Assembly: GCF_024343735.1 (NCBI RefSeq) | Contig: NZ_RJUE01000057.1 | Coordinates: 1 to 64,000, forward strand | Direction of reading: 5' to 3' | Length of the DNA: 64,000 nt | DNA from: Lacihabitans sp. CCS-44 | GTDB taxonomy: Bacteria > Bacteroidota > Bacteroidia > Cytophagales > Spirosomataceae | In this document: piece by piece, positions 53,307-60,158 of the stretch | Layout: every line of letters begins with the position of its first letter | How positions within the stretch are numbered: the stretch's first letter is position 1 | Made by a program: the position numbers and the translations under genes | Notes under the pieces: model-generated | The model's input: only the letters and a program-made list of their open reading frames with translations | Database searches by the model: none | What the model was told of the DNA's origin: nothing

Positions 53307-54065
53307 ATGAGTCTATTTGAACAAAATAATCTTGAGGGCTTAAGGATAAATGCTGACAAAAAAAATTGGAAAGCAGTTCTTAATTTCGTTCAAAATGACA
53401 TATTCCCAAGTTCTTTTTTCTTTTTTTTCTGTTCAGAAAGAGGCCCTTGCTTGATAATCTTTACTTCAAAAATCAGCAAAAATGACATATTTAATATTGA
53501 GCATTTTTTAGAAAAATTACCCATTGGTGTTAGCGATAGTCCTGAAGACTTAATTTTCAAAAACTTTGTGACCAACTCTGTAGAACGAATTTACAAAGTA
53601 ACCCAAACCTCAAATATTGAGGTTCCAACTAGCATAATTGATGGTAATGCTTTTGAGATTCGCCTCAGCAGGATTTTAATTGAAGCACTTAACTACAATG
53701 ATTTTTTTATTGAAGAAAAGAACAGAATAAATATAACCATCCAACTTTCATTTTTAGCATTGGTGCTGGTGGATAAAAATAAACTTCTATCGACAATAAT
53801 AGAAAATGAAGAAGATAGTCAATCGTCCAATATTGATCAAGGATTACTCGATTTCTTCAATGAAGTACAAGAAATCGAAAAAGATGAAACTGTTGAAGAA
53901 TGGGTAAAAAACTGGATTGTTTTAAATAGTAATATACAAAATTTATCCGAAATTTATTTTGTGATAGAATCAATATGCCAAGTACTTGAAATCAAAAGCT
54001 TCGCACCTAAGGTAAAATCCACAATTATCTCAATACTTAAATATATTGGTGAGAAGTCTATATAA
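53307..54065 (+). CDS. Unknown protein of the peptide locus (possible SpaB_C/thiopeptide-type domain)
   Basis: I do not firmly recognise this 252-residue protein. Its layout recalls the detached C-terminal domain of lanthipeptide dehydratases and thiopeptide-type biosynthesis proteins (Lant_dehydr_C): a beta-strand with many Phe (SSFFFFFCSERGPCLIIFT), a mid-region VPTSIIDGNAFEIRLSRIL where that family has a conserved glycine-acid block, and a C-terminal helical half. The similarity is weak and only by pattern. It starts 4 bases after the glycosyltransferase gene and so is co-translated with it. It has no signal peptide. It may be a peptide-binding or modifying partner of the glycosyltransferase. 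Confidence 0.45.
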   Translation: MSLFEQNNLEGLRINADKKNWKAVLNFVQNDIFPSSFFFFFCSERGPCLIIFTSKISKNDIFNIEHFLEKLPIGVSDSPEDLIFKNFVTNSVERIYKVTQTSNIEVPTSIIDGNAFEIRLSRILIEALNYNDFFIEEKNRINITIQLSFLALVLVDKNKLLSTIIENEEDSQSSNIDQGLLDFFNEVQEIEKDETVEEWVKNWIVLNSNIQNLSEIYFVIESICQVLEIKSFAPKVKSTIISILKYIGEKSI

Positions 54066-54128
54066 AAAATAGATAATGTATTCAAATCCATGCAAAAATC
54101 ATACCGTTTAATACCCGAATCACAGAAT

Positions 54129-54142
54129 TTGATATAAATCAA
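54129..54142 (+). promoter_or_regulatory. Perfect FNR/CRP-type binding site upstream of peptide 2
   Basis: TTGAT-ATAA-ATCAA matches the classical FNR box exactly. Its centre is about 60 bases upstream of the transcription start predicted from the -7 element TACATTTG (54183-54190), the position used for class I activation. A Crp/Fnr-family gene, now frameshifted, is the next gene downstream. Confidence 0.55.
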
Positions 54143-54182
54143 AAAGCGATTTTCTTGATAAGGAACTTGGTAATTAAGCAAT

Positions 54183-54190
54183 TACATTTG
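54183..54190 (+). promoter_or_regulatory. -7 promoter element candidate of peptide 2
   Basis: TACATTTG matches TAnnTTTG and would start a leader of about 60 bases. No correctly spaced -33 TTG is visible, which fits a promoter that depends on an activator. Confidence 0.45.
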
Positions 54191-54259
54191 TAATGTCTCC
54201 TAAGCGTAAAAGCAATGAGAGCAGGAAAATAAATTAAAACTTTAAAATTACCCAGAACA

Positions 54260-54523
54260 ATGAAATCATTAGACAAATTTGCAGGAATGGAAATTTCGAA
54301 CACAGAAGAAGTGAAAGGTGGAACATTCGGTTTGCTATCACTTTTGGGAAGCAGCTGTGCTCCTAAACCAACTTGCTACACTCCACCTAAAACTTGTTAC
54401 ACTCCGCCAGCACCAACATGCAATACTGGAGGTTACTCAAACAACAACAATAACTGTGCTCCAAAACCAAGCTATTGCTTACCAAAAGTAAGTTTTAGTT
54501 TTTCTTTTGGCTGGGGATGTTAA
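54260..54523 (+). CDS. Cys-rich secreted peptide precursor with double-glycine leader (peptide 2)
   Basis: The 87-residue product has a leader ending EEVKGG (G20-G21) and a 66-residue core. The core has seven Cys (33, 39, 46, 54, 66, 73, 87), Pro-rich repeats (CAPKPTC, CYTPPKTC, CYTPPAPTC, then CAPKPSYC), an Asn run, and the end VSFSFSFGWGC, with Cys as last residue. KGGTF and the Phe-alternating Cys-ended motif recur in peptide 1. It probably is cut and exported by the PCAT-HlyD-TolC system of the same locus. Many Ser, Thr and Cys are available for modification, for example glycosylation; no product class can be assigned with certainty. Confidence 0.78.
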   Translation: MKSLDKFAGMEISNTEEVKGGTFGLLSLLGSSCAPKPTCYTPPKTCYTPPAPTCNTGGYSNNNNNCAPKPSYCLPKVSFSFSFGWGC

Positions 54524-54550
54524 TTTAAACACCTTGCAGTTTGATTAGGC

Positions 54551-54580
54551 AAAAGGAGATTTCAATTGAAATCTCCTTTT
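54551..54580. terminator. Terminator of peptide 2, perfect 30-base palindrome
   Basis: AAAAGGAGATTTCAA (54551-54565) and its exact reverse complement (54566-54580) form a stem that ends in T residues in both directions. It closes the peptide 2 gene and meets the stop of the convergent crp-like pseudogene. Confidence 0.85.
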
Positions 54581-55144
54581 ATATTTTACCTCTCATTCTA
54601 CTCAATGTTTCTTGGCTCATTCCTAAATACGAAGCCAAATACCCTAAAGGAATTCTATTTAAAAGATGTGGAGTTTCTCTCATAAATTTTTCATATCGTT
54701 GCAGAGCACTATCTATTCTGATAGAATTTAGCAGATTTTCGGCCTCAATAAATAACTTTTCGTATAATCTTCTTACATAGTCATTAAAGATAAAATACTT
54801 GGCCAACAAAAGTTGAATACTCTCATAAGCTAAGAAAAAACACTGAGTTTTATCTAAAGCCTGAATATACTCCTCAGACGGAAGTTGCTTCAAATAACTA
54901 ATTGGAGAACAGATTATATTTGATCTAAGCCAAAAGAAGTGGTGTACTCCTTTCCATTACTGACTAAATATGACCTACAAAGGCCAGTTTCAATATAATA
55001 AATTCCTTTACAAATCTGCCCCTTCTCTAGAATAAATTCATTTTTATGAAAACTTAATGGTACAAAATAGGAAGCTATTTCTAATTGCAAGTCAAATTCA
55101 AAGTTCTGATATTCTAAGTTTAAGTCGAAATCTAAGTTAATCAT
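54579..55144 (-). pseudogene. Crp/Fnr-family regulator disrupted by a frameshift
   Basis: Two frames together make one Crp/Fnr protein. The N-terminal part (55144-54914) has the cyclic-nucleotide-binding beta-roll: FVPLSFHKNEFILEKGQICK, IYYIETGLCRSYL, then FGLDQI and a stop. The C-terminal part continues in another frame as IICSPISYLKQLPSEEYIQA and ends with a Crp-type HTH, LASYLGMSQETLSRMRGK. The shift lies at ATATA (54914-54919), where a 2-base AT/TA duplication would explain it. It is either a recent pseudogene or a sequencing error. It is convergent to peptide 2. Confidence 0.8.
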
Positions 55145-55278
55145 GAAAAAAGTGTAATGTTCAAATAAATCATTACAAATACTATTCCAAGATTACTTAT
55201 TAAATTTAAGAGGAGTTATTAATTCACAAATAGGAGATTTAAATATTAAAAAATCTTATAATATTAAATATCAATAAA

Positions 55279-55737
55279 TTACATTTTGTACTTTGCTTGC
55301 AAACCATCCAAAAAATTACGTAAAAACTGATCTTTACATTCTCGAAATTGTGGCTGAGAAGGGTTTCGGAAAATGGCACTTATTTCATGCTTGCTCACCC
55401 TCATACCTACCAATTCATAAATAGCCAAAAGGTCATCGTCTTTAAAATTAAGAGCGATTTTTAACTTTCTGAAGATGATATTATTATTCAATTGCTTTTC
55501 GGGCTCAGGAATTCCGCCTTCTTTTTCCCCTCTAAAATTGACTATGAAACCATTTAAAAATGAAGCAAATATCCTATCATTCAAAGGCTTGTGACTTTCG
55601 TCTTCTTCTTTTTTTAGCCAATCGCTAATTTCCGCTCTTGATGCTACCAAACCACCTTTTGAAAATATATCTATCATTTTGTCATCACCAAAATTGAAAG
55701 TATATCTAAGTCTCCTGAGAATATCGTTGTTTTTCAT
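55279..55737 (-). CDS. DUF1456-family (YehS-like) protein
   Basis: The 152-residue product contains two copies of the DUF1456 unit, at about 1-70 (MKNNDILRRLRYTFNFGDDK, FASFLNGFI) and 84-150 (NNIIFRKLKIALNFKDDDLL, FLRNFLDGLQ). The family's function is not known. No signal peptide is present. It is a single-gene unit between the peptide locus and the carbon-uptake operon. Confidence 0.88.
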   Translation of the reverse strand: MKNNDILRRLRYTFNFGDDKMIDIFSKGGLVASRAEISDWLKKEEDESHKPLNDRIFASFLNGFIVNFRGEKEGGIPEPEKQLNNNIIFRKLKIALNFKDDDLLAIYELVGMRVSKHEISAIFRNPSQPQFRECKDQFLRNFLDGLQAKYKM

Positions 55738-55820
55738 TTATTTTCTTTCTAAAACACAAAATTACAACAAAAATAAGCTCGGAAGTGCCTAAATATACTT
55801 TTCAATTTTAAACGAAACTG

Positions 55821-56576
55821 CTAATTCTTGGTAAAATCTAGATTAATCAGGTATGAAACTCTTAATGTTGGGTTAGTTTCTTCTATGGTATCCGTAAAAT
55901 TCCAGATTCTCTGTTTAATATAGCTTAGCTGTATTTGACTTTTCTTGGAAATAACATAACCTAGCCCAAGTATTAACCTATTCTGATTAAACAGTGTTGC
56001 TCCAGCATTTTTCCCGATGTTTATGAATGCTTCATCACCAACAAAACCATTTATAACGGTACGCTTATCGTGTTTTAAAACAGGAAAAGTCACCATGGGC
56101 ATATATCTTAGGCGATTTCTGTAAGCATAATTGTTAATTATGTATGCGTTGCTATTAGGTTTTAAGGTCGCTAAACCTACCCAACGATTTTCATCTCGGA
56201 TTCTATTTGTTAATTTAAAAGCACCTACTTGATGGGTAAAATTGGTTTGAACCCATACGTGATTTTCAGGAATAGGTCGCTTGTTTATAGCTGGATTTCC
56301 ATAAACAAAAGTATTGTAATGCGTATAGCCAATGCTAGCCAGCAAATAGTTATTAACCTGATAATCAACTGATGGACGAACAAAATACTGTTGTTTTTCT
56401 TTAAAACCATTTGCATAACGCATGGTGGCCTCAAGTGTTAAAAATGTTTTCTTCGAAACTTTATTCTTACCCACATAATGAAGCCAGACATCATTATTTT
56501 GACTTTTAATTTGTGCAAAAATTGCAGGTTGTATCGAAAATAAAATGAATACGCTTACTGCGATTATCTTTTTCAT
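55821..56576 (-). CDS. DUF2490 outer-membrane barrel protein
   Basis: The 251-residue product has a signal peptide (IIAVSVFILFSIQPAIFAQ) and DUF2490 features: NNDVWLHYVGKNKVSKKTFL, RNRLRYMPMVTFPVL, NRLILGLGYVISKKSQIQLS and a terminal strand. The alternating pattern suggests an outer-membrane beta-barrel. It follows sulP after 75 bases, separated by a long hairpin, and could supply outer-membrane passage for the transport operon; this link is contextual only. Confidence 0.85.
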   Translation of the reverse strand: MKKIIAVSVFILFSIQPAIFAQIKSQNNDVWLHYVGKNKVSKKTFLTLEATMRYANGFKEKQQYFVRPSVDYQVNNYLLASIGYTHYNTFVYGNPAINKRPIPENHVWVQTNFTHQVGAFKLTNRIRDENRWVGLATLKPNSNAYIINNYAYRNRLRYMPMVTFPVLKHDKRTVINGFVGDEAFINIGKNAGATLFNQNRLILGLGYVISKKSQIQLSYIKQRIWNFTDTIEETNPTLRVSYLINLDFTKN

Positions 56577-56598
56577 GATCTTGATTTTTGGGAATAGA

Positions 56599-56636
56599 TT
56601 TTCACACCTATTTTTTCAAAAAAATAGGTGTGAAAA
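56599..56636 (-). terminator. Long hairpin between sulP and the DUF2490 gene
   Basis: TTTTCACACCTATTTTTT (56599-56616) pairs with the A-rich strand 56618-56636 to form an 18-base-pair stem with a 1- to 2-base turn. It lies 15 bases past the sulP stop. There is no clear T-run after it on the minus strand, so partial termination or mRNA stabilisation is as likely as full termination. Confidence 0.5.
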
Positions 56637-56651
56637 AAAAATGAATTTTAA

Positions 56652-58241
56652 TTATTTCTTGCGTCTTGCAGCAAAAGCATGACTAGAAGCAGGCTCATGT
56701 TCCTCATGACCAACTATGGATACTGTGCCTCCATGTTCAGTATATTCGCGTTCAAAATTGTGTAAACTCTCCATCACGGAGTGGTCTACCAACTTGGTAT
56801 TTTTCAAATCAATAACCACTTTGAAACCAGGAGGAATGGCCTCCAGTTTACTTTTTATTCCTAAAAAATTAGAAAAAACAGCAGCTTTGTCTATTTCAAC
56901 CAGATATTCATTGTCTGTAAAAGATACTATCACAGGAGCTTTAAAAAGAGCTAAAATCGGTGCTCCATGATAAGCGTGAATGATAAGCTTCAGAATCATA
57001 CCTGCTGCTATTCCTACCAAAAGATCCTCAAACAAAGTAAAAAATATGGTTACCAAGAAAATAGCAAGTTGTTCTTTTCCAATTTTGAAAGTATGAATAA
57101 ACTCTCTTGGATGAGCCAGTTTTATTCCGACAGTGATCAACATGGCCGCCAAAGCTGTGTTTGGAATTAATTCTATTAAATGCGAAGCCAACAACACAAA
57201 AGCAAGTATAAAAAATCCATGGAAAAAGTTAGCCCACCTCGTTTTTGCTCCGTTACTTACATTTGAAGAACTCCTCGCCACCTCTGAGATCATCGGCAAA
57301 CCTCCCAAAATAGCAGAAAGCGTATTGCCGATTCCGATGGCTATCAAATCTTTATTGGTGTTCGACTTGCGTTTAAAAGGATCTAGCATATCTATGGCTT
57401 TTACCGTCAACAATGATTCTAATGACCCTACCAAAGCAAACATAATCACATATTTGATAAAAATACCGGTGTGAGCAAAACCTCCAAAATCAACGTTTAT
57501 TTTTATGTTTTCCAAAAGATTTCCGATGTGCACCAAGGCATAAGCTGGTTCTGTTGTTTGAAAATCCAACATCAATTCTGCCGGAATAGCAAATAATAAA
57601 ACCATCAATGGAGCTGGTATTTTCTTTATCGGACTGTCCAGAAGCGGCCAAATCATCATAATACTGAAGCTGACCAAACCAACCAATGTTGCCTTTGGAT
57701 CCATGTGCATAATAAAATGCGGAATAGAAGCCAAAAGCTCTAAAGGAGATTTTCCTTTTAAAAGTGCTGGGTTAATGTCCAATAAAATAGGAATTTGCTT
57801 GGCTATGATAATGATACCAATAGCAGCTAACATCCCATGAATGGCAGACAAAGGAAAAAAGTCTGCAAGTTTTCCTAGTTTGAAAACGCCAAACAAAATC
57901 TGGATAACACCTGAAACAACCATTGCACCCAACGCCAAATGCCAGCCTGTTTCTCCACCGCCAAACTCATTCACAGCACCTGCAACTATCACTATTAATC
58001 CTGCAGCTGGGCCTTTAATCGTTAATCTTGATCCCATAAAAAAGCTTACAACCAAGCCACCGATAATGGCAGAAACCAAACCCATAATTGGCGGAAACTC
58101 AGAGGCTTTGGCGATTCCCAAACTTAATGGCAAAGCCAATAAAAAAACTATAAAACCCGAAATAGCGTCGGTTGAGAAGTTTTCCTTTAATCCGGCTAAG
58201 CCTTCTAAAGGAAGTTTTAATTTTTTATTTTCAGTATTCAT
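56652..58241 (-). CDS. SulP-family inorganic anion (bicarbonate/sulfate) transporter
   Basis: SulP proteins carry sulfate or bicarbonate, some with Na+ (BicA). The 529-residue product (ATG at 58241; an upstream TTG at 58259 is less likely) has a 12-14-helix core with FSTDAISGFIVFLLALPLSL, GSRLTIKGPAAGLIVIVAGA and GLPMISEVARSSSNVSNGAK, and a C-terminal STAS domain (about 435-515, ending with FKVVIDLKNTKLVDHSVMES). It lies 36 bases after dabB, so bicarbonate is the likely substrate. Substrate assignment is contextual. Confidence 0.88.
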   Translation of the reverse strand: MNTENKKLKLPLEGLAGLKENFSTDAISGFIVFLLALPLSLGIAKASEFPPIMGLVSAIIGGLVVSFFMGSRLTIKGPAAGLIVIVAGAVNEFGGGETGWHLALGAMVVSGVIQILFGVFKLGKLADFFPLSAIHGMLAAIGIIIIAKQIPILLDINPALLKGKSPLELLASIPHFIMHMDPKATLVGLVSFSIMMIWPLLDSPIKKIPAPLMVLLFAIPAELMLDFQTTEPAYALVHIGNLLENIKINVDFGGFAHTGIFIKYVIMFALVGSLESLLTVKAIDMLDPFKRKSNTNKDLIAIGIGNTLSAILGGLPMISEVARSSSNVSNGAKTRWANFFHGFFILAFVLLASHLIELIPNTALAAMLITVGIKLAHPREFIHTFKIGKEQLAIFLVTIFFTLFEDLLVGIAAGMILKLIIHAYHGAPILALFKAPVIVSFTDNEYLVEIDKAAVFSNFLGIKSKLEAIPPGFKVVIDLKNTKLVDHSVMESLHNFEREYTEHGGTVSIVGHEEHEPASSHAFAARRKK

Positions 58242-58277
58242 TTTAATATTTTTTTCCAAAAAAGAATTAAAGATTAA

Positions 58278-60158
58278 TCATGACGAACGATAGGCCACCT
58301 CATGGTAGGTTTTTGTATGCGGCCCAAAAAATACCCTGGCGAAAATCCTGATAATAGCCAAACCGTCAATAATCAGGCTTAATGCCGTAAGAAAAGCTAA
58401 CAGTAGTTGATCCTCATGTATATGAGAAAAAATGAGGTCTTCACCAATGAAAGACGGGGTGATAGGGAAACCGCTGACCCCTAAACATGCCAAAAAGAAT
58501 GCAAAGGCAATTTTGGGATGCTCATAAACGTAGCCATGAAATCTGTCCAAATCGATATTGCCTTCAAGGCGTTTAATTCTCCTGAGCGTTAAGTACCCAA
58601 ACAACCCCATCACAAGAATTCCACTCAAATAAAGCAATACGTGGCCCAAGCTAAAATGCTCATTGAAGGATATAGACAAAGCCACCCAAGCATGATTTAA
58701 CAAGATTAAAACCCATGACATCCTGGCTCTATATCTTTCTGTGAAAGCCTTAAGTACCATCAAGAGCCCAATTAATGAAAAGACTATGGGCAATAAATGG
58801 ATGAAAAAAGCGGAAAAATTAGCTTGATAAACCCAAAGTAATATTCCTCCAAAATACAGTGGAACAAATATCATGATAAGCTGATTCAGACTCAAAAAGC
58901 GTATTTTTTTTCCAAGAATTTTCATCGGATTCCATAGAAATTTATACATCATATTGTCCAGATTAAATTCTTTCAAACAAAGAATATAAAGAGAATTGGC
59001 CATTTTGATTGGATATTTTGACTCAATCGATTTATCGTCTGGGGAGTATCTGTAAAATTGCTCTCTAATTAGGTAAGTAACCACCGATGGAGAGACCAAC
59101 AATTGATAAGTTCGCAAAAATGCATTACCTGCAAAATGAAATAATGCCAGATTTTGAAAGCCTAAGGCTACTTCAATGAAAATCACACCGATTTGTGCAA
59201 TTGAGCCATAAGCAATCTGGCTTTTAATGGACGATTGAACCCTTCCTATTCCGGTTGCTACCAAAGCAGTTACTAAACCCAGAATGGCGATAAATACCCT
59301 AACGGATGTTTGTTGCTCAATAAAATGGAATGTCCTAAGCAACAAAAACACACCAATATGTACCGAAAGTGAACCATAAAAAATAGCACTCGATGGTGTG
59401 GGACCTTCCATGGCTCTGGGCAACCAACTCGAAAAAGGTAATTGGGCCGATTTAACAGCTGCAGCCAAAACCAACATCATAGCTATAAAAACACCTATAG
59501 ATGAATGACTTAACAAATGCTCATGAACCAACTCGTAATTATTCAGCTTTTGAAAAGTTATATTTTCATGCCACAAATGATGGCTCATCCACATGGCCAA
59601 AATGATTCCAATATCGCCGATTCTATACACTGAAAAAACCTTGACCGCATTTTTAACTGGTAAATATCTGTTACGATAAAAGGCAATAAGCAGAAATGAA
59701 CAAATACCCAAAATTTCCCATCCTATAAACAAGGTTTCCAAGTTCCCTGATAAGACAGTTAAGCTATACCCCGTATAGAAAAACAAAACAGTATTAAAAA
59801 ACCTTTTATAGCCAGGCTCTCTGTGTAAATAATACCTACTGAAACGCGTTACCAACGAAACCAAGATGCCCCCAACCAGTAAATATATTGCAGAGATTTT
59901 GTCAAAATAAAAGGAAAGAAAAAAACTATATCCATTTGTTTGATAAAGACTAAATGAATCAAAACCGACCGAAACTCTGCCTTTGAAAAGCCAAAGAATC
60001 GTAAAACAAATTGACAGAATTAATTGTAGCCCGATAACAGTTACAGCTAACCACGACAAAAAACTCTCTTTGTTTTCAGGTATCAAAAGACTTAATAAGA
60101 ATCCGACAAATGGAATTAAAATAAAAATCTGCAGTACTATTTCCATATCAATTCTCAT
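58278..60158 (-). CDS. dabB: DabB: NuoL-like membrane subunit of the DAB inorganic-carbon pump
   Basis: DabB is a proton-conducting membrane protein related to NuoL/MrpA that pairs with DabA to drive CO2 hydration. The 626-residue product has about 14-16 hydrophobic spans and the antiporter-like signatures FIGWEILGICSFLLIAFYRN and LPFSSWLPRAMEGPTPSSAI. Its start overlaps dabA by 11 bases. Another ATG at 60146, 2 bases after the dabA stop, would remove four residues and cannot be excluded. No other Nuo genes lie nearby, which separates it from complex I. Confidence 0.9.
   Translation of the reverse strand: MRIDMEIVLQIFILIPFVGFLLSLLIPENKESFLSWLAVTVIGLQLILSICFTILWLFKGRVSVGFDSFSLYQTNGYSFFLSFYFDKISAIYLLVGGILVSLVTRFSRYYLHREPGYKRFFNTVLFFYTGYSLTVLSGNLETLFIGWEILGICSFLLIAFYRNRYLPVKNAVKVFSVYRIGDIGIILAMWMSHHLWHENITFQKLNNYELVHEHLLSHSSIGVFIAMMLVLAAAVKSAQLPFSSWLPRAMEGPTPSSAIFYGSLSVHIGVFLLLRTFHFIEQQTSVRVFIAILGLVTALVATGIGRVQSSIKSQIAYGSIAQIGVIFIEVALGFQNLALFHFAGNAFLRTYQLLVSPSVVTYLIREQFYRYSPDDKSIESKYPIKMANSLYILCLKEFNLDNMMYKFLWNPMKILGKKIRFLSLNQLIMIFVPLYFGGILLWVYQANFSAFFIHLLPIVFSLIGLLMVLKAFTERYRARMSWVLILLNHAWVALSISFNEHFSLGHVLLYLSGILVMGLFGYLTLRRIKRLEGNIDLDRFHGYVYEHPKIAFAFFLACLGVSGFPITPSFIGEDLIFSHIHEDQLLLAFLTALSLIIDGLAIIRIFARVFFGPHTKTYHEVAYRSS

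Noticed and set aside
45794-54523. Class I or II lanthipeptide or radical-SAM peptide cluster
   Set aside because: No full LanB, LanM, LanC, radical-SAM/SPASM or YcaO gene is present; only a weak SpaB_C-like layout in one protein.
57841-58293. Long open frame (150 codons) antisense to sulP
   Set aside because: It fully overlaps conserved SulP sequence, and its Pro/Lys/Thr-rich composition is what the complementary strand would give.
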